Assembly: GCF_003046175.1 (NCBI RefSeq)
Contig: NZ_PZZM01000001.1
Span: 1,125,001-1,189,000, forward strand
Length of the DNA stretch: 64,000 nucleotides
Reading direction: 5' to 3'
Source of the DNA: Bosea sp. 124
GTDB lineage: Bacteria > Pseudomonadota > Alphaproteobacteria > Rhizobiales > Beijerinckiaceae
The first letter of the stretch is position 1. Each line of letters starts with the position of its first letter. This document shows positions 17,784 through 26,482 of the stretch, piece by piece. The translations under genes and the position numbers were made by a program. The notes under the pieces were generated by a model. That model had not been told where the DNA came from and made no database searches. It saw only the letters and a program-made list of their open reading frames with translations.

Positions 17784-18929
17784 ATGGCGCGCGCATGGGG
17801 CGCATCGCGCACGGGCGTCGTGGTGGGGCTGGCGCTGGCCTTGTCGGCCTGCGCCTCGACACCGAGCGGCCTGCTGCAGGCCGTCGCGACGGTGCCGGGG
17901 ACGGACAAGGTCGACATGCTGACCGCGACGACGCGCGCATCCTCGACGGAGCCCGGCGTCCTCTACAATGGCGAGCGCGGACGAGGCGTCTCGTTCAGCA
18001 ACATCGTCGTCTCGCTTCCGCCGGGCAGGGAGGCCGGCACGATCCAGCTGCCGCGCGCCGCCCCCGGCAACCCGGCCACGGACTTCACCGTCAGTTCCGC
18101 GACCTCGCTGAGGCGAACCGACCTGCCGCGCTGGTTCGCGTCGGCCGGCGGACGCAAGCGCCGCGCCTTCATCTTCGTCCACGGCTTCAACACGCCGTTC
18201 GACCGCGCCGTGTTCCGTTTCGCCCAGCTCGCTCATGATTCGGATGCCAATGCGGCGCCGATCCTGTTCTCTTGGCCGTCGCGCGGGCACCTGCTCGACT
18301 ACCGGCTGGATCTCGACAATGCATCGTATTCGCGCAGCGACCTCGCCGATGTGCTGTCGATGGCGGCGAGCAGCCCCGCCGTCGGCGAGGTCGTCATCCT
18401 GGCGCATTCCATGGGCGGGTGGCTCGCGGTCGAGGCGCTGAAGCAGGTCGCTCTCAAGCAGGGCGGCATCCCGCGCAAGATCAGCAACCTGATCCTCGCC
18501 TCGCCAGATCTCGATGTCGGCGTCTTCCGGCGGCAGGTCGAGGATATGGGCCCGCGGCGCCCGCAAATCACGATCTTCGCCTCGCAGAACGACCGGGCGC
18601 TGCAGCTCTCCCAGTTCCTCGCCCGGGGCGCGACACGGCTGGGAGCGATCGATCTCTCCCGCGAGGAATACCAGGACCAGCTCGGCGGCCTTTCAGGGAT
18701 CACCGTCGTCGACATGAGCGCGATCCGCGCCGGAGACCGGATCAACCACGACACCTACGCCTCCAGCCCGGAAATCGTCCGGCTGATCGGCGACAGGCTG
18801 ATCGAGGGGCAGGTGATCACCGATTCCGACGTGACGGGCACGGCGACCGCCGTGGAGACGCTCGGCTCGGCGGCGGGCCTGCTGATCACCGCACCGATCC
18901 GCGTCTTCGACGCTGCCACCACGAGATAG
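17784..18929 (+). CDS. DUF900 alpha/beta-hydrolase lipoprotein
   Basis: 381 residues from the ATG at 17784. The signal peptide ends in a lipobox (LALALSAC), so Cys is probably lipidated. The body is an alpha/beta hydrolase of the DUF900 type: FIFVHGFNTPF oxyanion strand, nucleophile elbow AHSMGGW, and a C-terminal HDTYASSPEI block carrying the likely catalytic His. Esterase-like activity is expected; no substrate is known. Its neighbours give no functional hint. Confidence 0.9.
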   Translation: MARAWGASRTGVVVGLALALSACASTPSGLLQAVATVPGTDKVDMLTATTRASSTEPGVLYNGERGRGVSFSNIVVSLPPGREAGTIQLPRAAPGNPATDFTVSSATSLRRTDLPRWFASAGGRKRRAFIFVHGFNTPFDRAVFRFAQLAHDSDANAAPILFSWPSRGHLLDYRLDLDNASYSRSDLADVLSMAASSPAVGEVVILAHSMGGWLAVEALKQVALKQGGIPRKISNLILASPDLDVGVFRRQVEDMGPRRPQITIFASQNDRALQLSQFLARGATRLGAIDLSREEYQDQLGGLSGITVVDMSAIRAGDRINHDTYASSPEIVRLIGDRLIEGQVITDSDVTGTATAVETLGSAAGLLITAPIRVFDAATTR

Positions 18930-19093
18930 GAGACGTTCCTCTGCGGCAGACAGGGCCGCTCATCCATCGAACCGGATCATTTTCAGCGACTTGAATTATC
19001 CCGACACATCGACAGCCGATTATCTTTTTCAGGAAGCTGCGGCAGCTTCGGCGTATTGATCTTCCGTCGCACAAGCCGACTCTGGAGGCCATC

Positions 19094-20284
19094 ATGGCAG
19101 CTCGCGCGAACGCCAGTTCACAGCCCTCGCCAGGACCTTTTCTCGTCGCCGCCACGGTTGGCCAGGGCATGCCCGGGGACCGGATCGGCGAATGGATCTC
19201 CGCCGACGCCTGCACGGTCGCCCTGCTCCCCGTGCCCAGGGCCGCGCCGGAGTGCCAGGAGGCCCTATCGGAATGGCTGTTCGGCGACCTCGTCTTGACC
19301 CGCAACCTGCGGCGCTCGGGGCAGCCCGGGCTCTGGCCCCAGCAGGCGTGGCGTTACCGGGGCCGGGGTTGCGTCGTCCTGCTGCGCCTCGACCAGGAGG
19401 GCTCGGCCTCGACGCTGGTGGTGTCGCCCCATGGCAACCTCGATCTGCCCGCTCTCGCATGGCCGCCGGCCCCTCCCGGCCAGGATGGCGAGATCCTGAC
19501 GCTGTTCCTGCCGACGACCGGCCGCGAGGACAGGGAACCGGACGAGACGGCCTTGATGCGGCAACTCGACATCGCGGCTGGCCCCGGCGCGCTTCTCGCC
19601 GATTTCATGCGGCAGCTCGCGAGGCAGCTCGCCCGGATTCCCGACGATCAGGCGAGCCTGCTCGCGGCCGCGACGCGTGCGCTGGTGACGGCCTGCTGCA
19701 CCGTGGCGACGACCAGACGCCTCGCGCCGGTGCCGCCGCCCGTCGCCTGCGGCATGGTCGAGCGAATGCGCCTCGTCGTGCAGCGGAACATGGGCTCGCC
19801 CGATTTCGGGCCGCCGCAGCTCGCCCGCCTGCTGGCGATGTCGCGCTCCAAGCTCTACCGCCTGCTCGACCGCGACGGCGGCGTCGCCCATTTCATCAAC
19901 CGCGAGAGGCTGGCACAGGCCTGGCGCGATCTGGCCAATCCGGGCGAAGCGGTCTCGGTCCATGCCATCGCCAGCCAGGTCGGCTTCCGCGACCATTCGA
20001 CCTTCAGCCGGGCTTTTCGCCGGGAATTCGGGTGCAGCCCGACGGAGGCGCGCGAGCGCGCGCTTCTGGCCGTGCCCCAGAGCCTGGCACCGACCCTGCC
20101 CCACCCTGCAGCGCAGGGGAACGCCGCGATCACCGCGCTGGACCCGGCGCGCGCGCTTCCCCTGCAGAAGCGGGCTGTGCTCGGCCTCTCGGCGCTTCGC
20201 GCGCAGAGCGTGGCGCCTCTCCCGGGCGCCGAGCGTGAGGCCGCGCCGGAGAATGGGATGAACAGCCCAGATTTGGGATTCTGA
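19094..20284 (+). CDS. AraC family transcriptional regulator
   Basis: 396 residues from an ATG preceded by CTGGAGG. The N-terminal sensor is not recognisable. The DNA-binding domain is at about residues 215-320: QLARLLAMSRSKLYRLLDR (first helix-turn-helix) and VGFRDHSTFSRAFRREFG (second). A 65-residue low-complexity tail follows. It lies 200 bases upstream of, and on the same strand as, the adaptor-RND-adaptor operon, so it may be the pump's regulator. Its last codons include TTTGGGATTCTG, matching a site upstream of abgT. Confidence 0.88.
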   Translation: MAARANASSQPSPGPFLVAATVGQGMPGDRIGEWISADACTVALLPVPRAAPECQEALSEWLFGDLVLTRNLRRSGQPGLWPQQAWRYRGRGCVVLLRLDQEGSASTLVVSPHGNLDLPALAWPPAPPGQDGEILTLFLPTTGREDREPDETALMRQLDIAAGPGALLADFMRQLARQLARIPDDQASLLAAATRALVTACCTVATTRRLAPVPPPVACGMVERMRLVVQRNMGSPDFGPPQLARLLAMSRSKLYRLLDRDGGVAHFINRERLAQAWRDLANPGEAVSVHAIASQVGFRDHSTFSRAFRREFGCSPTEARERALLAVPQSLAPTLPHPAAQGNAAITALDPARALPLQKRAVLGLSALRAQSVAPLPGAEREAAPENGMNSPDLGF

Positions 20285-20484
20285 GCTGATCCGGCCCCGG
20301 AGCTGTGTTGCTAATTTTCCGGGCGCCGCCTGAAAGATTGGCGCGATGACGCGTGTCCGGCGCGCCAGGTCAAGCTGGCTCCGTTTTGTGGCGGCCACAG
20401 GAAAATCGCGATGCGGGCGAACAACTTATGCTGAATTCAACATGCCATGACGGGTCAGCGGGCCGAAACAGCGGCAAGCGCGGC

Positions 20485-21594
20485 ATGAGCAGCAAGGCGG
20501 CCCTCGTCCCGATGCGCCTTCGCCTGGCGAGCTGCCTGACGCTTGCAATGATGGCCGCAGGCGGCTGCCAGCGCGAGGCCGAGAAGGCGCCGGCGGCGCC
20601 GATCAGGACGGTCCGGACGACCACCGTCGAGGCCCCGCGCCAGATCGGCGATCTCGGCTTCGCCGGCCATGTCGAGGCTCAGGACCAGGCCTCGCTCTCC
20701 TTCCGCATCGGAGGGCGCCTGGCGGAGCGCCTCGTCGGCGTCGGTGCGACGGTGGCCGAGGGCGACGTCGTCGCGCGGCTGGATCCCGAGAACGAACTCA
20801 ACGATCTGCGCGCGGCCCGTGCGGCGCTGACCGCCGCCGAAGGCGTGCTGCGCAAAGCCGAGAACCAGCATCAGCGGCAGGAGCATCTGCTCGCGCGCAA
20901 TGTCACCACCCAGGCCGATTTCGAGGCCGCCGAGCAGGGCCGCGTCGCGGCGCGGGCGCAGGTCGAGGCGGCGCAGGCCCGAGTCAGGACCGCCGAGGAC
21001 ATCGTCACCTTCACGACGCTGAAGGCCGATGCGCCGGGCATCGTGACCAGGGTCGGGGCCGAACCGGCGGAGGTCGTCGCGGCCGGGCGCATGATCGTCC
21101 AGCTCGCCCGGCGGGACGGGCGCGACGCCGTCTTCGAGCTGCCGGCCGAGACGATCCGCGCCATTCCCGCCGACGCCAACATCTATGTCTCGCTCTCCAG
21201 CGACCCGTCTGCGAGCGTGCGCGGCCATGTCCGCGAGGTCGCGCCGCAGGCCGACCCGGTGACGCGCACCTTCCGGGTGCGCGTGGGGCTGGCCGATCCG
21301 CCGCCCTCCTTCCGGCTCGGCACGGCGGTCTCCGGCGCCATCCGCGGCGGCGAGGCGTCGGGCATCGCGATCCCGGCGACAGCGCTGGCGAAGCGCGGAC
21401 AGGACACCGGCGTCTGGGTCGTCGACCCCGCCGCCATGACCGTGTCGCTACGCAAGCTCGAGCTCTTGTCGCGCGATCCCGCCACCGCTCTGGTCGGCAA
21501 GGGGCTGGCACTGGGCGACATCGTCGTCACCGCCGGCGCCAATCTCCTGAAGGAAGGGCAGCGCGTGCGCCTGTCCGGGACCGAGGCACGATGA
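20485..21594 (+). CDS. RND efflux periplasmic adaptor (first of two)
   Basis: 369 residues if started at 20485; ATGs at 20428 and 20512 are alternatives and none has a clear ribosome site. The leader MRLRLASCLTLAMMAAGGC ends in a lipobox-type Cys. HlyD/MFP features: a lipoyl half-motif (GFAGHVEAQDQASLSFRIGG), a long alpha-hairpin (about residues 100-160), and the beta-barrel segment VREVAPQADPVTRTFRVRV. The stop overlaps the pump ATG. It links the inner-membrane pump to an outer-membrane channel, which is not encoded here. Confidence 0.9.
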   Translation: MSSKAALVPMRLRLASCLTLAMMAAGGCQREAEKAPAAPIRTVRTTTVEAPRQIGDLGFAGHVEAQDQASLSFRIGGRLAERLVGVGATVAEGDVVARLDPENELNDLRAARAALTAAEGVLRKAENQHQRQEHLLARNVTTQADFEAAEQGRVAARAQVEAAQARVRTAEDIVTFTTLKADAPGIVTRVGAEPAEVVAAGRMIVQLARRDGRDAVFELPAETIRAIPADANIYVSLSSDPSASVRGHVREVAPQADPVTRTFRVRVGLADPPPSFRLGTAVSGAIRGGEASGIAIPATALAKRGQDTGVWVVDPAAMTVSLRKLELLSRDPATALVGKGLALGDIVVTAGANLLKEGQRVRLSGTEAR

Positions 21595-24500
21595 GTTTCA
21601 ACCTTTCCGAATGGGCCCTGAAGAGCCGCTCGGTCGTGATCTATCTCATGATCGTGGCGGTCGCGGCCGGCATCTTCGCCTTCGTCAAGCTCGGTCGCAA
21701 CGAGGACCCGGCCTTCGTCATCAAATCGATGGTGGTCGTGGCCGCCTGGCCCGGCGCGACCATGGAGGACACGCTCAGCCAGGTCACGGAGCGGCTGGAG
21801 CGCCAGATCGAGGAAACGCCGGGTCTCGATTTCGTGCGCAGCTTCACGACGCCGGGCCGGACGACGATCTTCGTCAACCTGAAACAGTCGGTGCCCGCTC
21901 GCGACGTTCAGGAAACCTGGTTCAAGGTCCGCAACCTGGTCGCCGACGTCCGTCACACCTTGCCTGTCGGCACGCAGGGGCCGTTCTTCAACGACCGTTT
22001 CGGCGACACCTTCGGCATCATCTACGGCTTCACCGCCGACGGCTTCACCGGCCGCGAACTGCGCGACCATGTCGAGGCCGCCCGCTCGCGGCTGCTGCTC
22101 GTGCCCGACGTCTCCAAGATCGAGATCATCGGCGCGCAGGACGAGCGCATCTTCATCGAGTTCTCGGTGCGCGAACTGGCCAATCTCGGCATCGACCGCA
22201 CTGCCCTGCTCGGCGCGCTGCAGAGCCAGAACGTCGTGCGGCCGGCCGGCGTCGTCCAGACGCAGGACGAGAAATTCTCGCTGCGGGTGTCGGGCGCCTT
22301 CCAGTCCGAGGCCGACCTGCTCAACGTCAATTTCCCGGTCGGCGACCGCATGGTCCGGCTCGCCGACATCGCGACGGTGCGGCGCGGCTTCGCCGACCCG
22401 CCGCAGCCAATGTTCCGCGTCAACGGACAGGAGGCTATCGGGCTCGGCATCGCGATGCGCGACGGCGGCGACATTCTGGCCCTCGGCGCCAACATCAAGT
22501 CCGCCATGGCCAAGATCACGGCGGATCTGCCGGTTGGCATCGAGCCGCGGCTGGTCGCGGACCAGTCGGTCACGGTCGACGAGGCGATCGACGACTTCAT
22601 GAGCTCGCTCTGGCAGTCGGTCGCGATCATCCTCGTGGTCAGCTTCATCAGTCTCGGCGTGCGGCCCGGCCTCGTCGTGGCGCTGTCGATCCCGCTGACG
22701 CTCGCCGTCGTCTTCGCCGTGATGAACGTCATCGGCATCGACATGCAGCGCATCTCGCTCGGCGCGCTCATCATCGCGCTGGCGCTGCTCGTCGACGACG
22801 CCATGACGACGACCGATGCGATGGTGACGCGGCTCGCCGCCGGCGACGAGAAAGCCAAGGCCGCGACCTTCGCCTTCGAGAAATATGCGGTGGCGATGTT
22901 CGCCGGCACGCTGGTGACCATCGCCGGCTTCGTGCCGATCGGCTTCGCGGCCAGCTCGGCCGGCGAATACACCTTCTCGCTGTTCGCTGTGGTGAGCATC
23001 GCGCTCGTCGTCTCCTGGTTCGTGGCGGTGATCTTCGCGCCCGTGCTCGGCATGGCGCTGCTCAAGGCGCCGAAGCCCTCCGGCAAGCCGGCCGGGCCGG
23101 GACGTGTGGAGAAGGGCTTCCGCACGATGCTGTCCGGCGCGATCCGGGTACGCTGGCTGACCATTGCGGCGACGCTCGCACTGTTTGCGGCCTCGATCCT
23201 CGCCTTGCCGCTGGTGCCACGGCAGTTCTTCCCGGCCTCCGACCGGACCGAGCTGCTGGTCGACATGACGCTGCCGCAAAACGCCTCGATCTATGCCAGC
23301 GAAGGGCTGGTGAAGCGCTTCGACGCGGCGCTGAAGGACGATCCAGACGTCGCGCGCTGGAGCACCTATGTCGGGCGCGGCGCGATCCGCTTCTATCTGC
23401 CGCTCAACGCGCAACTGCCAAACGACTTCTTCAACCAGGCGGTGATCGTCGCCAAGGACGTCGCCGCCCGCGACCGGCTGCAGAAGAAGCTGGAGGCCCG
23501 GCTCGCCACCGAATTCCCCAACCTGATCGCGCGGGTCTATCCGCTCGAACTCGGCCCGCCGGTCGGCTGGCCGGTGCAGTATCGCGTCACCGGCCCCGAC
23601 ATCGCGGAGGTCCGCACCATCGCGATGAAGCTGGCCCAGGTCGTCGCCGCGAACCCGAACACCGACCAGGTCAATTTCGACTGGATCGAGCCCTCGCGCG
23701 AATTGCGGCTGCGCGTCGACCAGGACGAAGCGCGCCGGCTGGGCCTCAGTTCGGCGGCGCTCGCCGGCATCGTCAACACTGTGGTCTCGGGCACGGTCGT
23801 GACTCAGTTGCGCGACGACATCTATCTCGTCGACGTCGTCGTCCGCGCCCAGGGCGCGGACCGCATCTCGCTCGATACGCTGCGCACGATGCAGGTCGCG
23901 CTGCCCGGCGGCCGTTCGGTGCCGCTCTCGCAGTTCGTCACCTTTAGCTACGATCTCGACGCGCCGCTGATCTGGCGCCGCGATCGGGTGCCGACGCTGA
24001 CGGTCGCCTCCGACATCAAGCCGGGGGTGCTGCCGGAAACGGTCGTCACCGCCCTGGCCCCCGGCATCGAGGCACTGCGCAAGACGCTGCCGCCCTCCTA
24101 CGACATCGCCACCGGCGGCACGGTCGAGGAGAGCGCCAAATCCCAGGCCTCGGTCATCGCGGTCGTGCCGGTGATGCTGCTGATCATGTTCACCGTGCTG
24201 ATGGCGGAGCTGCGCGGCTTCAAGCTCTTCGCGATCGTGATCAGCATCGCACCGCTGGGCATGATCGGCGTCGTCAGCGCGCTGCTGCTCTCGGGCAAGC
24301 CGCTCGGCTTCGTCGCCCTGCTCGGCGTGCTGGCGCTGATCGGTATCATCACCAAAAACGCGGTGATCCTGATCGGCCAGATCGAATCGGAGCGGGCAGC
24401 CGGCAAGAGCATCACGGAGGCTGCGCTTGACGCCGCCTCGACGCGCTTCCGGCCGATCATGCTGACGGCGGTCTCGACCGTGCTCGGCATGATCCCGATC

Positions 24501-24716
24501 GCGCCGACCGTGTTCTGGGGCCCGATGGCCTTCGCGATCATGGGCGGCCTCCTGGTCGCGACCGTACTGACTCTGATCCTGCTGCCGGTGCTCTACGTCA
24601 CGGTGTTCGGTGGCGCATCGCCTGCCGCCGGCAAGACCAAGCCCCCGACAGGAGGCAACGGCCAGCCGCCGGGCAAGGGCAAGACCTCTCGAACCGCGGG
24701 AGCGGCTGCACGATGA
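21591..24716 (+). CDS. RND efflux permease (AcrB/HAE1 type)
   Basis: 1041 residues, full family length. Twelve membrane helices in the usual 1 + 5 and 1 + 5 arrangement with two large periplasmic loops. TM4 has the proton-relay acidic pair in LALLVDDAMTTTDAM, and TM10-12 include ALIGIITKNAVILIGQIE. It is a trimeric drug/proton antiporter by family. Both ends overlap adaptor genes by 4 bases (ATGA), so one pump is coupled to two adaptors. The substrate is unknown. Confidence 0.95.
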   Translation: MSFNLSEWALKSRSVVIYLMIVAVAAGIFAFVKLGRNEDPAFVIKSMVVVAAWPGATMEDTLSQVTERLERQIEETPGLDFVRSFTTPGRTTIFVNLKQSVPARDVQETWFKVRNLVADVRHTLPVGTQGPFFNDRFGDTFGIIYGFTADGFTGRELRDHVEAARSRLLLVPDVSKIEIIGAQDERIFIEFSVRELANLGIDRTALLGALQSQNVVRPAGVVQTQDEKFSLRVSGAFQSEADLLNVNFPVGDRMVRLADIATVRRGFADPPQPMFRVNGQEAIGLGIAMRDGGDILALGANIKSAMAKITADLPVGIEPRLVADQSVTVDEAIDDFMSSLWQSVAIILVVSFISLGVRPGLVVALSIPLTLAVVFAVMNVIGIDMQRISLGALIIALALLVDDAMTTTDAMVTRLAAGDEKAKAATFAFEKYAVAMFAGTLVTIAGFVPIGFAASSAGEYTFSLFAVVSIALVVSWFVAVIFAPVLGMALLKAPKPSGKPAGPGRVEKGFRTMLSGAIRVRWLTIAATLALFAASILALPLVPRQFFPASDRTELLVDMTLPQNASIYASEGLVKRFDAALKDDPDVARWSTYVGRGAIRFYLPLNAQLPNDFFNQAVIVAKDVAARDRLQKKLEARLATEFPNLIARVYPLELGPPVGWPVQYRVTGPDIAEVRTIAMKLAQVVAANPNTDQVNFDWIEPSRELRLRVDQDEARRLGLSSAALAGIVNTVVSGTVVTQLRDDIYLVDVVVRAQGADRISLDTLRTMQVALPGGRSVPLSQFVTFSYDLDAPLIWRRDRVPTLTVASDIKPGVLPETVVTALAPGIEALRKTLPPSYDIATGGTVEESAKSQASVIAVVPVMLLIMFTVLMAELRGFKLFAIVISIAPLGMIGVVSALLLSGKPLGFVALLGVLALIGIITKNAVILIGQIESERAAGKSITEAALDAASTRFRPIMLTAVSTVLGMIPIAPTVFWGPMAFAIMGGLLVATVLTLILLPVLYVTVFGGASPAAGKTKPPTGGNGQPPGKGKTSRTAGAAAR

Positions 24717-25900
24717 CCCACCGTCCCGTCCACACCACGACGCCGCAGCGTCCTTGCCCGTCCCGCCTCGTGACAGGCCACTCGCAGCGGAACCGATCCC
24801 TGCTCGGGCTGGCGCTCCTGCTCGCGCTCACGGCCTGCGACCGCGCCGAGAAAGCCGCGACGACCGCCGGCCGCCCGGTGCAGGTGGTCAAGATCGAGGC
24901 GAGCAGCCTCGCCGGCGGCGTCGATCTCAGCGGCGAGATTCAGGCCGAGAAGACCGTGTCGCTCGCGTTCCGTATCGCCGGGCGCATCACCGACCGCCCG
25001 GTCAATGTCGGGGACCGCGTCGCGCCCGGGCAGATCATCGCCCGGCTCGACCGCACGATCGAGAGCAATGCCGTCACGGCCGCCCGTGCCGCGCTGGAGG
25101 CCGCGCGCGGCGAGGTCGTGACCGCGCGCAACACCTTCGAGCGGCAGGAACGCCTGATGGGCCAGGGTTTCACCACCCGCCCACGCTTCGACCTTGCCCT
25201 GAAGGCGCAGGAGACGGCCCAGGCCGCGCTCGAAAACGCCGAGGCGCAGCTCGAACTCGCCCAGGACCGGCTTGGCTTCACCGATCTGCGCGCCAATGTC
25301 GCCGGCGTGGTAACGGTGCGCAGCGCCGAGCCCGGCGAGGTAGTCCAGCCCGGCCAGACGATCGTCCAGATCGCCCGCGAGGATGGCCGCGACGCCGTCT
25401 TCAACGTGCCGGCCCGACTTCTGGAAGCGAAGGCCGGCGACTACATCGTCCGCGTCGCGCTGGCCGATGCCCCCGGCGTCAGCGCCATCGGGCGGATTCG
25501 CGAGATTTCGCCGCAGGCCGATCCGGTGACACGAACCTTCCAGGTCAGGGTCGGGTTGCTGGATTCGCCGGAGGCGATGCGGCTGGGCTCGACGGTGGTG
25601 GGCTCGATCGAGACTGCGTCCGCCGTGATCATGTCGATCCCCGCGACGGCCCTGACTCAGTCGGGCACCTCGCCTGCGGTCTGGATCGTCGACCCCGCCA
25701 AGTCGACCGTCAGCCTGCGGCCGATCGACATCCTGCGCTTCGACCCCGACCACGTCATCGTCTCGCAGGGCCTCGCTCCCGGCGAGACGATCGTCTCGGG
25801 CGGCGTCCAGGCGCTTCATCCCGGCCAGCGCGTGGCACCGCTACCACCGGCAGCGGGCGGGCGCACAGCAGCCGCCACCACCGCCAGGACTCCGGGCTGA
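24713..25900 (+). CDS. RND efflux periplasmic adaptor (second of two)
   Basis: 395 residues. The N-terminus has a basic stretch and the lipobox LLALTAC. The body repeats the MFP plan: lipoyl domain (GGVDLSGEIQAEKTVSLAFRI), a hairpin at about residues 120-185, and IREISPQADPVTRTFQVRV in the barrel. It is clearly paralogous to the adaptor at 20485 (shared FRIxGRI and DPVTRTFxVRVGL motifs) yet not a recent duplicate. The gene overlaps the pump stop by 4 bases, implying both adaptors are made with the pump. Confidence 0.9.
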   Translation: MTHRPVHTTTPQRPCPSRLVTGHSQRNRSLLGLALLLALTACDRAEKAATTAGRPVQVVKIEASSLAGGVDLSGEIQAEKTVSLAFRIAGRITDRPVNVGDRVAPGQIIARLDRTIESNAVTAARAALEAARGEVVTARNTFERQERLMGQGFTTRPRFDLALKAQETAQAALENAEAQLELAQDRLGFTDLRANVAGVVTVRSAEPGEVVQPGQTIVQIAREDGRDAVFNVPARLLEAKAGDYIVRVALADAPGVSAIGRIREISPQADPVTRTFQVRVGLLDSPEAMRLGSTVVGSIETASAVIMSIPATALTQSGTSPAVWIVDPAKSTVSLRPIDILRFDPDHVIVSQGLAPGETIVSGGVQALHPGQRVAPLPPAAGGRTAAATTARTPG

Positions 25901-25963
25901 GCGGAACGCGAGCCGAGCGCGGCCCGTGAAGACAGCCAAGATTTCAACCAAAGGATCTGAACC

Positions 25964-26482
25964 ATGAGCGATCTGGTCTTCATCGCATTCCCGACGGAGC
26001 AAAAGGCCGAGGAGGTTCGCCAGAAAATTCTCGCGATGCAGCGCGAATATCTGATCGAGCTCGGCGACGCGGTCGTCGTGGTCAAGGACAATGCCGGGCA
26101 TATCAAACTCAACCAGCTGATCAACCTGACCACGACCGGCGCGGCCTCCGGGGCACTCTGGGGCACGCTGATCGGCTTCATCTTCATGGCACCGCTGCTG
26201 GGCACGGCGCTCGGCGCGGCTTCGGGCGCGCTCGGCGGCAAGCTGACCGATGTCGGCATCAACGACCAGTTCATGAAGGACACCGCCGCCGCGCTCCAGC
26301 CGAACACGGCCGGGCTCTTCCTGCTCATCCGCAAGATGACGACGGACAAGGTTCTGGCCGATCTGCGCGGCAGCGGCGGCACCCTGATGAGCACCTCCTT
26401 CGACGAGACCAAGGAAGCGGCGCTGCGCGAAGCGCTGGCAGCCGTGGCGCCCAGCGAGACGGCTGCACCGGCCGCGACATGA
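25964..26482 (+). CDS. DUF1269 domain-containing membrane protein
   Basis: 172 residues from an ATG with AAAGGA upstream. The whole length fits DUF1269: MSDLVFIAFPTEQKAEEVR at the start, GDAVVVVKDNAGHIKLNQ, then a Gly-rich hydrophobic hairpin (SGALWGTLIGFIFMAPLLG). Function of the family is unknown; it is often stress-associated. The stop overlaps the next gene's ATG. Confidence 0.9.
   Translation: MSDLVFIAFPTEQKAEEVRQKILAMQREYLIELGDAVVVVKDNAGHIKLNQLINLTTTGAASGALWGTLIGFIFMAPLLGTALGAASGALGGKLTDVGINDQFMKDTAAALQPNTAGLFLLIRKMTTDKVLADLRGSGGTLMSTSFDETKEAALREALAAVAPSETAAPAAT

Noticed and set aside
19033..19049. GAAGCTGCGGCAGCTTC palindrome as a terminator after the DUF900 gene
   Set aside because: The T-run is before, not after, the stem on the plus strand, so it does not fit an intrinsic terminator. 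It is probably just a short dyad in the AraC gene leader.
21183..23414. 743-residue frame antisense to the RND pump
   Set aside because: Same type of charged low-complexity antisense translation; the pump has all family motifs.
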